64,000 nucleotides of DNA from Bacillota bacterium (GTDB lineage: Bacteria; Bacillota; DSM-12270; Thermacetogeniales; Thermacetogeniaceae): positions 1 through 64,000 of the forward strand of contig JABLXW010000014.1 in the NCBI GenBank assembly GCA_013177945.1. The letters run 5' to 3'. Position numbers and translations under genes: made by a program. Each line of letters opens with the position of its first letter. The first letter of the stretch is position 1. The notes beneath the pieces were generated by a model that had not been told where the DNA came from, searched no databases, and worked only from the letters and a program-made list of their open reading frames with translations. This document shows, one piece after another, positions 1 through 8,482 of this stretch.

Positions 1-235
1 AGGAGTGCAACGGAAGGTGTAAAGGACGTTATCAAGGGAGCTATCAATCTTTCAGTCCCCTTTTCGTCGGGGTTAGGAGTGCAACTGTATTTGATGAAGT
101 TAAGGCCAGTGTGGATATCCTTGCTTTCAGTCCCCTTTTCGTCGGGGTTAGGAGTGCAACCGTAACCGAAGAGATACCCAACGGCCAACCCCTGGCCGCT
201 TTCAGTCCCCTTTTCGTCGGGGTTAGGAGTGCAAC
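1..235 (-). CRISPR. CRISPR array, leader-proximal end (partial)
   Basis: Three complete identical 37-nt repeats (49-85, 124-160, 199-235) and the tail of a fourth (1-11) are separated by unique spacers of 37-38 nt (12-48, 86-123, 161-198). Read on the minus strand the repeat begins GTTGCACTCC and ends GGGGACTGAAAG. It holds a stem CCCC-GACGAAAA-GGGG followed by exactly 8 nt, ACTGAAAG, the usual length of a Cas6-generated crRNA 5' handle. This puts transcription on the minus strand, the same as the cas genes, with the newest spacer at 161-198. The array continues beyond the left edge, so its size is unknown. Confidence 0.97.
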
Positions 236-671
236 CGCATCAGGCCGGATGGTTCAAAGCCTTACCGTACAGGGGATCCCGCGGAATGTTGAACCGCCTT
301 CCAAGGTAAAAATTTCGAAGCGAAGAATTTTGCACAGAAATCTTCTCCTCATTCGAAGTTTCGAAAACGCATTTTGCCAAGCAACAACAGCATTTCCAGG
401 AACTTTTATGGCAGCTTTTGCACTGGTAGATGCCAGAAATTTCCTCCCAGGGCTCCTCTTTCGAAGACCTGACAGAACCGAAACATCACCGCTGTTAGAG
501 ACGCTAAAGGCATCCTCCAGGGTTCAAAGCGAAGGAACCGGCAAGAGCAGAACCTGGTTTTGTTTCCAATCTTAATCAAATATCTTCGCCACCGAAACCT
601 GTTTTCCTTTAATTCAAGATAGACAATTTATCCAGAGGATCTACGGAATTGACAAAAGCAGCGATTCGGGG
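236..671 (-). promoter_or_regulatory. CRISPR leader / intergenic region
   Basis: This 436-bp stretch separates the first repeat from csa1 and has no convincing gene. By the repeat orientation it is the leader side: the array promoter and integration signals should be here. A weak promoter-like pair on the minus strand, TTGTCA and GATAAA 17 bp apart, lies near 624-652. Assignment as leader is inferred from position and the 8-nt handle. Confidence 0.55.
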
Positions 672-1598
672 TCACCCCCCAGCGCAGCAAACCTGATAAA
701 AGGGGCAGGTACTGGGGCAGTCGCCGGCCAGGCCGGGGTCGATCTCTTCGGCCACGAAGCGCGCCTTCTCATCCCGCTCCTCAATAAACCACTGCCGCAG
801 TTCGTCGCTGATGATGTGGATGTCCCGCTTCACGATCAGCCGGTCACCTCTGAACTCCCCGTAAACGATGCACCCCAGATTCACCGGAAACTCGTAGAGG
901 GCCTCCATCACCAGGGCGTAGCCGGTGGTACCCAACCTGTGGAAATCCCGCGGCTCCCCAAACTTAAGGTCGAGGATCATCGGCTCGGAAAAGATAAAGG
1001 CATCTGTGCTCAAGCTGCCGCTTAAGCCCAGAAAGGCCCCGTTGAGCTTCTGCTCCACTACAACCGGAATCGTAAGGTTCGCAAGGGAGTCTTCCCCGAT
1101 GTAAGGGTGCCGGGTGAGCATTTCCTGGAGGCGGGAGAGCACCCGCGCTTTTTCGAAGCTGCACAGGATCTCTACTTTTCTGCACAGATCGGCCGCCTCC
1201 GCATCGGAAAGGCTCGCAAACTGGGGCGATACCGCCGGGGTGTACTTTTCGAGGGTCTCGCAGATTGCCCGGTAGTTCTCCGCTCCGTGGAGGTAAATCG
1301 CCCGCTTCGCAGTTACAAGAAGATCGGCCAGGATCTCGTGGAGAACCGCTCCCTGAATCATGGCAAGGTTAGGTTCTCCCTTGATTCCATGCACCCGGCG
1401 CAGGAAGACATCCCGGCCGGATGAGCAGTACTTGCCGGCCACCTCGTATAAAGCAAGCACCGCACCGTAGACGGGCTCCAGCGGGGGCTGGTGCCAGTTC
1501 CAGCCCCGCAACTCCTCGGCTACCCCTAACTCCCGCGCCTTCGGAAGGTAGTAGCGGAGGAGCTGCTTTCTCTCGTCATCAGCCAGAAAATACATCAT
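672..1598 (-). CDS. csa1: CRISPR-associated Cas4-family protein Csa1
   Basis: This 308-residue protein starts MMYFLADDERKQ and ends with a Cys cluster (CPSTCPFYQVCC), typical of Csa1, the Cas4-like PD-(D/E)XK nuclease of type I-A adaptation modules. A DLKFGEP segment near residue 225 resembles the catalytic D-x-K strand. The family takes part in prespacer processing with Cas1, Cas2 and Cas4, probably with an iron-sulfur cluster. The ATG at 1598 overlaps the cas4 stop by 4 bases (ATGA), so the two are translationally coupled; an upstream in-frame start would lie inside cas4. It is the last gene before the array. Csa1 is unusual beside a type I-B effector. Confidence 0.85.
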   Translation of the reverse strand: MMYFLADDERKQLLRYYLPKARELGVAEELRGWNWHQPPLEPVYGAVLALYEVAGKYCSSGRDVFLRRVHGIKGEPNLAMIQGAVLHEILADLLVTAKRAIYLHGAENYRAICETLEKYTPAVSPQFASLSDAEAADLCRKVEILCSFEKARVLSRLQEMLTRHPYIGEDSLANLTIPVVVEQKLNGAFLGLSGSLSTDAFIFSEPMILDLKFGEPRDFHRLGTTGYALVMEALYEFPVNLGCIVYGEFRGDRLIVKRDIHIISDELRQWFIEERDEKARFVAEEIDPGLAGDCPSTCPFYQVCCAGG

Positions 1599-2170
1599 CC
1601 CACATCCCCGCAGTAGTTTCGATACTCGCAGTCGGCGCACCGTCCCGCCCGCCGGGGCACGGCAGGAAACTGCTCCCGCTCTATAAGGCCGCGGATTGCC
1701 CCAAGGAGGCGTTTTGTATAGAGGCGGGCCTCAGGGGTAGCCTCCACATAGACGGCGCGCCCCAGAGGAATCAGGTAAATAAAGCCGCCCCGCACCGGGC
1801 GCCCGAGCCAGTCCTCCAGCAGGAGGGCATAAGCCAGAAGCTGGTACTTGTGGTTGACTGCCAGGCGGCATGTATTCTTGAAATCGACAGGGAAACTCCC
1901 CCGGGGAACTGTAATGTACATGTCAAGGACCCCCTCCAGCCCCAGGCGAGGTGAAAAGAGGTAGGTGTTAAAGAACCGCTTCCCTTCCGTAAGGCCGTAG
2001 GTACGCAACCGGCGGCGCCCCTCAAGCCTCGCCGTTTTCAGGTGCTCCTCTTTGCCGACCTCCATTTTGGGAGTCGTCTTTTTCTCCACCGGCAGGACAT
2101 AGGTAAAGTAGATGATCCGGGGGCAGTAAAGATACTGCTTGATGTCGCTCACCTTCAGGACGGGATCCAC
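1595..2170 (-). CDS. cas4: CRISPR-associated exonuclease Cas4
   Basis: Cas4 of 191 residues, a RecB-like PD-(D/E)XK exonuclease that trims prespacers and selects PAMs. It has the N-terminal SDIKQYLYCPRIIYF motif with the first cluster Cys, GLEGVLDMY and PVDFKNT nuclease strands, a QLLAYALLLED segment, and the C-terminal CADCEYRNYC trio of cysteines that completes the 4Fe-4S site. All key residues are present. It lies 91 bp after cas2 and overlaps csa1 by 4 bp, as in an adaptation operon cas1-cas2-cas4-csa1. Confidence 0.95.
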   Translation of the reverse strand: MDPVLKVSDIKQYLYCPRIIYFTYVLPVEKKTTPKMEVGKEEHLKTARLEGRRRLRTYGLTEGKRFFNTYLFSPRLGLEGVLDMYITVPRGSFPVDFKNTCRLAVNHKYQLLAYALLLEDWLGRPVRGGFIYLIPLGRAVYVEATPEARLYTKRLLGAIRGLIEREQFPAVPRRAGRCADCEYRNYCGDVG

Positions 2171-2261
2171 ATCGGGCCACCTCTCAAGGGCTCAAGGAGG
2201 ACCAGGAGCCGAAGAACAGAAACCGCCCGAGGCCGGCGGCAACCGGGAAGCCTGCTCACTG

Positions 2262-2564
2262 CTAAAAAACCAGCGGTCCTTTTTGCAAACCTGCCACCTG
2301 GCGGGAGAAAGAATCTGTCTCAGGAACCGCAACCTCAAGGATCAGAGAAATGTCCTTGTCGCAAACGGGGCAGATGAGGACCTTTCCCTCTTTGTCTCCC
2401 AGCACCCTGCGCAGGCGCTGCTGCAGTTCCTGGCGCCGGTTGTGGTTCAGCTCCCCGAAGAAGGCCGAATACTGGATGTGCACGAGACCGTAGTTTTTGC
2501 AGGTGTCGAAGACCCTGGTCCGGATCCGGTCATCGGGGATATCGTAAACAACAAGAGTCTTCAA
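2262..2564 (-). CDS. cas2: CRISPR-associated endoribonuclease Cas2
   Basis: Cas2 of about 100 residues with the canonical N-terminus KTLVVYDIPDD, where the first Asp is the conserved metal-binding residue. It forms the Cas1-Cas2 integrase. The TTG at 2564 is chosen because it gives the normal family N-terminus and has a GGGGGTGGG Shine-Dalgarno site just upstream; the longer frame would add a spurious hydrophobic extension. The last 20 or so residues (SRQVAGLQKGPLVF) extend slightly past the core. Confidence 0.92.
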   Translation of the reverse strand: MKTLVVYDIPDDRIRTRVFDTCKNYGLVHIQYSAFFGELNHNRRQELQQRLRRVLGDKEGKVLICPVCDKDISLILEVAVPETDSFSRQVAGLQKGPLVF

Positions 2565-2719
2565 GCTTCCCACCCCCAAGCCTTTTTTAGCCTGAGAATC
2601 TCTTGAAACCGGGAAAGCCAGACCGATTAAAAGGATTAGAAGAACCAACCGAAAAAGGACCAACCAATGAAGACAGGGGTTACCAGACCAAGTCTTCCGG
2701 AAACCAAAAAAGCCGCCAG

Positions 2720-3730
2720 CTACCAGCCGGCAATAAAGGGTCTGTACTTCCCCTCGCCCCTCAGGAAGGTGGCCACCCGCCTTGCCTGGCGCTGGATGAT
2801 GGACCTCAGCCTGTACTTCTTCCCCTCGTAATTCTCCTCGCCGTCGAGACGCTCCAGCACCCGCCTGGCAAGCTCGCGCCGGGTCTCTTCCGTGAGGCTC
2901 CCTTCTTCCTGGGCAAGCGTGGCGCCCCGGAGGATCATGCCGATTACTGTGCGGTCCACGGTGCAGGCGCGGAACTCCTCGGTCAGGTCGAGCACAAGGC
3001 TCGGCTTGCCGGGCCGGTCGGTGTGGAGAAAGCCGGCGAAAGGCTCCAGCCCCGCCAGCATGACCGCCCCCCAGACCTGGGAGTAAAGGATGCCGTAGCC
3101 GTAGTTCAGGGCGGAGTTCACGGGGTCCTCCGCACCCCGGCGCTCGCGCCCGGCGAACTCGATCTTTTGCCCGAGCAGGAGGCCCACCCCCTCCCAGTAA
3201 GCCTGGGCGGCACGGCCTTCGATGGAGAAGATGCTGCCCCGCGCCTCATCTACCGTTCCGCCGGAAATACCCTCCAGTTCTTTTTTGATTTCCTCTATTG
3301 CGGCGATCCGGGATGCCAACTCCTGGTAGAGGGCGGGATCGGAAGCCCGCCGGTACTTCCCGAAGTATTTCAAAACGTTTACCTGGTTCCGGAGCTTCCC
3401 GTCAACAAAGGCCAGCGCCAGGGCCAGCCCGCGGCCGTCGTTGTAGGCGAGGATCTGCTCCCTGCGGGTGATCACCGTACCGCTCAGCTGGGGGGAGGTC
3501 ACCTTGGCGTAGGGCTTGCCCGAAGGGGTGAGGAAGTTGATCTGGATTCCGTGCTGGATGCACTCGAGCACCACGTCAGAGGAAAAGGAAACCCCGCGTG
3601 AAGCAATGGTAAGGCAGGTGATGTCCCGGAAAGGGATCTCCCTCACCACCTTACCCTGCTCCTTGATGACCAGCCGCTCGCTTTTCTTTCCCAGGGTCGT
3701 CCCGAAGTTGATGATAAAGATTTCGGACAG
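2720..3730 (-). CDS. cas1: CRISPR-associated integrase Cas1, probable CTG start
   Basis: Cas1, the spacer-integration endonuclease. Conserved features are the N-terminal FGTTLGKKSERLVI hairpin, DPVNSALNYGYGILY with the catalytic Asn/Glu region, AGLEPFAGFLH with the catalytic His, and SLVLDLTEEFR with the catalytic Asp and Glu. An ATG/GTG start would begin at VREIPFRD and remove the first beta-strands. The frame is open upstream to a TGA, and the only plausible initiator giving full length (336 aa) is CTG at 3730, with GGGGGTGAG 5 nt ahead. A start at the internal GTGs near 3649 is possible but would shorten the conserved N-terminus. It is the first gene of the adaptation module. Confidence 0.9.
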   Translation of the reverse strand: MSEIFIINFGTTLGKKSERLVIKEQGKVVREIPFRDITCLTIASRGVSFSSDVVLECIQHGIQINFLTPSGKPYAKVTSPQLSGTVITRREQILAYNDGRGLALALAFVDGKLRNQVNVLKYFGKYRRASDPALYQELASRIAAIEEIKKELEGISGGTVDEARGSIFSIEGRAAQAYWEGVGLLLGQKIEFAGRERRGAEDPVNSALNYGYGILYSQVWGAVMLAGLEPFAGFLHTDRPGKPSLVLDLTEEFRACTVDRTVIGMILRGATLAQEEGSLTEETRRELARRVLERLDGEENYEGKKYRLRSIIQRQARRVATFLRGEGKYRPFIAGW

Positions 3731-3860
3731 CGCGCCTCACCCCCGAGGGCCCCACCGTACCGCCACCTAAACTTTAAGAATCCGGCCCGGCTTCCTTGAG
3801 GTCCTGGCTACTCTTTTGATCTGAGGTAGGAAGGAAGTTCAACTGCAATAACAAAGGCTG

Positions 3861-4217
3861 TCAGCCCAGCGTGTCCTTCGCGCCTTCACTGCTCTCAGGC
3901 TGCCCTCCCCGGCCGGCCCGGACAAGAGCCGACGTGTTCTCGGCAATGCGGAAGAAAACGATAATTGTCTCCATCCAAACCCGGCCGCCGATCACCCAGA
4001 GGAAAAAGAAGACCACCGCCCAGATCAGGCTGAAAAGGAAATTTCCAAGCCACCAGCTGAACTGCATCGTTCTCATCCCGCCCGTTGCGAGCATGCCCAG
4101 CGCTCCGATGGCCCCGATGGCGATCCACAGACCGTACTGCACAGGGATGATCTTCAGGGTGATGAAGGACGAAAAAGAAAAGTCGAAGAGCCGGGACCAG
4201 AAAGATTTTTCGGTCAT
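3861..4217 (-). CDS. DUF4282 membrane protein inside the cas locus
   Basis: A 118-residue protein with two strong membrane segments (about residues 28-46 and 55-82, the second ending in WAVVFFFLWVIGGRVWMET). The pattern LFDFSFSSFITLKIIPVQYGL matches DUF4282, a small membrane family of unknown function. ATG 4217 is preferred over the GTG 9 bp upstream because GGGAGGTG sits 6 nt ahead of it. It lies between cas3 and cas1 on the same strand and may be co-transcribed. DUF4282 is not a known Cas family, so a role in CRISPR is only a positional inference. Confidence 0.7.
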   Translation of the reverse strand: MTEKSFWSRLFDFSFSSFITLKIIPVQYGLWIAIGAIGALGMLATGGMRTMQFSWWLGNFLFSLIWAVVFFFLWVIGGRVWMETIIVFFRIAENTSALVRAGRGGQPESSEGAKDTLG

Positions 4218-4329
4218 TCGAGACACCTCCCTTTCGTTTGAAGCTATCTGGTATGGGTATTCGCCCGTGCCAGCAGAGCACCGGTCATCGGTAGTAAAAG
4301 CGAACTCTGGTCAAGAAAAAAGGCCTTCA

Positions 4330-6672
4330 TTAAGATGTCATACCTACCAACAGGCCCATCTCGGTGGTATACGGCACATCTACCACCCTGACGGGCCCCC
4401 GCTTTTCTTCTTCCACCAGTCCTTGTTGTCGTAGCGCACAGTATCGCCGCCAGGTAATGGGCACAAGAAGCTGGGCTGCTTCCAGTGGTTCGCCCGCACT
4501 CATGTGCTGCTGGTATTCACTTTCCAGGCAGGCCGGCAGTACCTCGATGCTGTCGAAAGCCTGGTAAAACATCTCTTCCAGCTCCTCGCTTGCATCAAAA
4601 GGACGCAGCGTTTCCAAACACGCCGCCATAAAATTATCGTAAGCCTCATCGTATTCTCTGGTCCAGCGCGCGGCAGCATCATCAGCGTAAATTCGGTCCA
4701 GCCAAGCCGTAATCATGCCTTCGTCGATCAGTTTTCCATCATTCTCCTTCAACACTTCTAGGGACCGCCGGACCAGGTCCGCAGCGTAAATTTGCTGCCC
4801 GTCGACCGGTTCGGTAAAAACATTGACCGGTGCCCACTCTCGACGCCGCCGCCGGTTAATACGGCCGAACCGCTGGATCAGAGCTTCGAGCGGCGCAGGA
4901 TCAGAGTACATAACATCCAGGTCAATGTCCAGGCTCACTTCAACTACCTGGGTGGCCACGACCACTACTGGCCTGCGCGCAGAAGAGCCCACACCCGAAG
5001 CATCTTGCACCACCTTTTCTTTGCACAGGCGATCCCGACCGTTGAAACGCCCGTGTAATAGAACCACCTCGGGCCGCCCGGCCAGCCGTCGCTCAAGTTC
5101 GCCGCACGCCCTCTGGGCGCGCTTAACCGTGTTGCAGCATACCAGAACACTCCGGCCTTCTAGAACTTCATGAGCAACCTGGTCCAGCCAGCGTTCTTCA
5201 AATAACTCACCTTCCCGGATTATCAACCGATGCCGTTGGAACGCCGCGAAGACCTCCGGCGCAGCCTCAATGACGTGAGCCGGGCCCAGGGCGGACGCAA
5301 GCCGCGCCCGCAGCAATCCAGGAAGGGTTGCCGACATCACAAAAAACCGCGCCCCGAAATGGTCCCGCAGATATTTCACTGTGGCCAGGATGGCCGCCAT
5401 TCTATTCGCTTCGTAAGCGTGTACCTCATCGAAGACAAAGGCTCCGCCAAAGAAGTCAGTGAGCAACGCTTCGTAACCCTTGATGCGATAAGGACCTTTC
5501 AACATCTGGTACGGGCTGAGCACCCGCACCGGGTAATAATGCAGACGAGCCAGGTTCTTTTCCCAGCGCGCGAGTCGCGCGGCCTCGCGCCGGTCGTAGT
5601 TATCCTCAAGTAGTCGGCGGTAGAGGGCGAGCACGCTGCGGCTATGCTCCAGCCCGACGCAGCCGGGAAAAGTTTTCTGCAGCCGGTCGTACATCGCATT
5701 CATGCTGGCCTGGTAAGGGAGGGTGTAAAAGAGGCGCGGCAACTTTCCGTCCTTTGCCTGCGTGCAAGCCCACAAGAGAGCCGCCTCGGTTTTCCCGCTC
5801 CCTGTGGGCGCCACTAAAATGGCCGAACCCTTTGCATGGAGGCAGGCCCGCTGGTGTGGGTAAATACTAGCCTCGGACAGACCCCATCGCGCCATCAGAT
5901 CATCGGGTTTAACCAGAGGCAACCCCGGTACGGCACCGGCATGCGCCGAAGCCGTATGATCGCTAATCGTCATGTGGCCCCGCAGCGCCAGGGCAGCCAT
6001 AACCAGGTTCTTCGGAGCAGTAAGCTGGCGCTCCCACCGGCGCAGGTCAAGCAGGCGGCTGCGGATACTTGCGGCGGCGTTGCGGCGGAAGACACCTACG
6101 GCTTCCTCTAGCGGAAGAAGTACAGGCTGGCGTACCGTGGAATGCAGGGAGAGTGACTTGATCCACGATGGGTAACACTCATGCAACCACCGCCAGAGCC
6201 CCACTAACACCAAGTCTTCAACATCGTCGGCCATAGATTCCAGAACTTCGGCATGCGCTTCACCGGGACCAAGATAGCGCATCGCGATTTCCACTGCATC
6301 CCTGTGGTGGAAAACTATGCCCGCTGCCACCCACACCGCTTCTTCCGCGCCAATGGTCTCGCCAAGCCAGTCGATGAACGCCAGCGAAAGCACCTCGTGC
6401 CGGTGCGCCCACCGGGGACCCTCGCGCAAAAAAGCCTGGAATCCGCGCGTTGCCTTGCCGAAATCGTGCAACCAGCAGGCCCAGAAAAGCGCCTCCCACA
6501 GACCAGGAAAGCCAACCACTTGCGGCAGGTCAGGCCGCAGGACAACCAGTTCGGAAAGCCTCTGCAATACCTGCCAGGTGTGCAAGGCGAGGCTTTCGCC
6601 AGGTTTGCCGTCCTCCACCGGGCTTTTCGCCCACACGTCATCCAGCCACGCCGGCCACAAGAGGTCGGTCAT
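4330..6672 (-). CDS. cas3: CRISPR-associated helicase/nuclease Cas3 (HD + DExH)
   Basis: A 780-residue Cas3 with both domains. The HD nuclease occupies about residues 15-230 (LALHTWQ, LHDFGKATRGFQ, GIVFHHRD). The SF2 helicase follows with Walker A APTGSGKTEAALL, the DEVH box VFDEVHAYE, SATLPG, and QVVEVSLDIDLDVMYSD / RFGRINRRRR for motifs V and VI. It is recruited by Cascade to unwind and degrade target DNA. ATG 6672 begins MTDLLWPAW and overlaps the end of cas5 by 35 bp; the longer frame adds residues lying wholly within cas5. HD and helicase are fused, as usual for I-B. Confidence 0.96.
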   Translation of the reverse strand: MTDLLWPAWLDDVWAKSPVEDGKPGESLALHTWQVLQRLSELVVLRPDLPQVVGFPGLWEALFWACWLHDFGKATRGFQAFLREGPRWAHRHEVLSLAFIDWLGETIGAEEAVWVAAGIVFHHRDAVEIAMRYLGPGEAHAEVLESMADDVEDLVLVGLWRWLHECYPSWIKSLSLHSTVRQPVLLPLEEAVGVFRRNAAASIRSRLLDLRRWERQLTAPKNLVMAALALRGHMTISDHTASAHAGAVPGLPLVKPDDLMARWGLSEASIYPHQRACLHAKGSAILVAPTGSGKTEAALLWACTQAKDGKLPRLFYTLPYQASMNAMYDRLQKTFPGCVGLEHSRSVLALYRRLLEDNYDRREAARLARWEKNLARLHYYPVRVLSPYQMLKGPYRIKGYEALLTDFFGGAFVFDEVHAYEANRMAAILATVKYLRDHFGARFFVMSATLPGLLRARLASALGPAHVIEAAPEVFAAFQRHRLIIREGELFEERWLDQVAHEVLEGRSVLVCCNTVKRAQRACGELERRLAGRPEVVLLHGRFNGRDRLCKEKVVQDASGVGSSARRPVVVVATQVVEVSLDIDLDVMYSDPAPLEALIQRFGRINRRRRREWAPVNVFTEPVDGQQIYAADLVRRSLEVLKENDGKLIDEGMITAWLDRIYADDAAARWTREYDEAYDNFMAACLETLRPFDASEELEEMFYQAFDSIEVLPACLESEYQQHMSAGEPLEAAQLLVPITWRRYCALRQQGLVEEEKRGPVRVVDVPYTTEMGLLVGMTS

Positions 6673-7393
6673 CGTACTCCCCCACAAAGGTATGGAAGAA
6701 CAGCCCAAGATGTGCCCCTTTTTCCTGAGGCGATGTGGGATCAATCCAGAAGGTTTCCTTCTCCATACCTTCGAACCTTATCAGTTCGTCCGAGTACACT
6801 CGCCGGTGCAGGACCACATACCGGGCAAAAGTCGGAGCACGCCCGTGATGGTAGTCGAGGAAGCGTGGCATGAGCACAACGTATCCCCTGCCGGTTTGCA
6901 GCGCCATTCGGTAGGGAGCCAGGGTATGTTCGAAATAGGCTCGTTCGGAGGTCTCCAACCGCACGACGCCAACCTGTGTATAGGCAAAAAGGTCCTGCGA
7001 CCTTCCCAGAACTACGGCATACCGTGGCGAACGAAAATAGGGCTCCCATTCCGGCCGGTTAAGGTAAAGGATAAGCCTGGGTCGGAAGAGAATTGCCCGC
7101 TTGAAAGGGTTGACCTGTCCTTCCAAAGCCTTTGGTATTCTACTCCCCGGAAGTTTACCGCCAGCTGGTACCAGTACATGCGTGTGTTCGACATCGTCAA
7201 ACCTCGCCAGGTAGGTAAAGTGGTAGGCAAATTGCACGCCTTCCGGCGCAACCCACTCTCCCAGGGCGCTGCATATATGTCCGTAAATTGTAGCCGGGGG
7301 CGGCATTTCAAACGTAGGCTGTACGCCCTGCATGAAGTGGGGGTAACGAAACGAGGTGGTAATCCCCTCAGCCACAATCTTCAGCACCTTCAT
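6638..7393 (-). CDS. cas5: CRISPR-associated protein Cas5 (type I-B)
   Basis: Cas5 of 251 residues, the Cascade subunit that caps the crRNA 5' handle. The N-terminal RAMP strand (MKVLKIVAEGITTSFRYPHF) and the following TFEMPPPATIYGHICSALGEW are the standard Cas5 Pro-rich signature. It lies 12 bp after cas7 and overlaps cas3. Its Cst1 and Cst2 partners point to the Cas5t branch. Confidence 0.92.
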   Translation of the reverse strand: MKVLKIVAEGITTSFRYPHFMQGVQPTFEMPPPATIYGHICSALGEWVAPEGVQFAYHFTYLARFDDVEHTHVLVPAGGKLPGSRIPKALEGQVNPFKRAILFRPRLILYLNRPEWEPYFRSPRYAVVLGRSQDLFAYTQVGVVRLETSERAYFEHTLAPYRMALQTGRGYVVLMPRFLDYHHGRAPTFARYVVLHRRVYSDELIRFEGMEKETFWIDPTSPQEKGAHLGLFFHTFVGEYDDRPLVAGVAG

Positions 7394-7405
7394 CGACTGT
7401 TCCCC

Positions 7406-8482
7406 CTACTCCATCCAGGAAGCAGCATTCGTCGGGTTCTTTAGCGCTTCAATCAGCGCCTTGAAGGCCTCCCGTGGATGACCGATTTTCACCCGTTGCC
7501 CTTCCAATGTGGCGGCAAAATCCTCAAGCTTCGCCCGCTCTTCATCGAGGTAGCCGCGCACCCAGCCCACATAGACATCCGAAAGGATTTCCTCCCGGAA
7601 CACGGCAAGCGCTTCTTTCAAAGCCTCCAGTTTCAGTTCCGGGAGGCCCCTGCCGGTTGCCCCCACGACGTAATGAAAAATATGGTTGCCTCCCTTAGTA
7701 ACGGCCATAATAACGAGGGGAGGGGCCACATCGGTGTAATGGAGAGTTTGTTTGGCGCCCCCGTTAAGGATGGCCATTCCTTCAAACAGAGTCGCCACTC
7801 GTTGAATCCGCTGCTCAAGTGGCAGTCGATACGCCTTTTCGCTTTCCAGGTGAATCAGTCCGGTCCGCCTGGCCTCTTCCATCCGGACGTCATCGAGATT
7901 CCGGAAGCCGGTCTTCTGCCGGTACCAAAAAGTACCGCTGGCTTTCAGATCTAGAGAAAAAAGACCCTTAAGCGTTGCCCGGTAGAACTGGTGTTCGTGC
8001 GGCACCGGGTCGCCTTCCTGCCGAGACATCACACCAAAGTCGCTCGTAGGTGTTACGGGCGCTAGAGAAACCAGCGTACTAACCCTGAAGGGCGCCGCCC
8101 TGGTAACGGTGTCGACCGTCTCTGTTTCGCCTGCGCGCGACTCGTCCGCCTCGCGTTTCGCCCTAGCCGACTCCCGTTTGGACGGGGCGCGCATGTACCC
8201 GAAGAGGTCATCGTCCCACCACCGGATAGGATTCGCGTCGGTGTAAGCGATTTTTTCCTCACGGTAAACCGGGGCTGCTACCCAGCCGAGACCAGATTTT
8301 TCTAATGTCGTCCGCAGCCAGTACCGGAAAGCCTGCGCCGAGACGTAAGGATAAATGCCTTCCCTGGTGCGAATTACTTTTACACCCACACTGTTGTCAT
8401 AGCGTTCGCCGGGAATATTGCCAAGATTGTTCAAAGCTGACGCGGGAGCATCGACCAAGAAAAGCCCGGTGACAAAAGCCAT
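7406..8482 (-). CDS. cas7: CRISPR-associated Cas7 (Cst2/DevR family)
   Basis: A 358-residue Cst2/DevR-type Cas7, the backbone subunit that polymerises along the crRNA. The N-terminal RAMP fold begins GLFLVDAPASALNNLG and continues with the family motif VGVKVIRTREGIYPYVSAQAFRYWLRT. A charged, low-complexity insert at about residues 100-122 is probably a surface loop. The ATG overlaps the cas8 stop by one base (TAATG), so the effector genes are coupled. Confidence 0.93.
   Translation of the reverse strand: MAFVTGLFLVDAPASALNNLGNIPGERYDNSVGVKVIRTREGIYPYVSAQAFRYWLRTTLEKSGLGWVAAPVYREEKIAYTDANPIRWWDDDLFGYMRAPSKRESARAKREADESRAGETETVDTVTRAAPFRVSTLVSLAPVTPTSDFGVMSRQEGDPVPHEHQFYRATLKGLFSLDLKASGTFWYRQKTGFRNLDDVRMEEARRTGLIHLESEKAYRLPLEQRIQRVATLFEGMAILNGGAKQTLHYTDVAPPLVIMAVTKGGNHIFHYVVGATGRGLPELKLEALKEALAVFREEILSDVYVGWVRGYLDEERAKLEDFAATLEGQRVKIGHPREAFKALIEALKNPTNAASWME

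Noticed and set aside
1-235. Array transcribed on the plus strand
   Set aside because: On that strand the repeat ends GAGTGCAAC with no 8-nt handle after the stem; the minus-strand reading gives GGGG followed by exactly ACTGAAAG and matches cas gene direction.
111-575. 154-residue open frame across the CRISPR repeats
   Set aside because: It translates repeats and spacers and repeats the same residues; it is an artefact of the array and leader.
2603-3601. 332-residue plus-strand frame
   Set aside because: Antisense shadow of cas1; Pro/Gly/Arg-rich without any domain.
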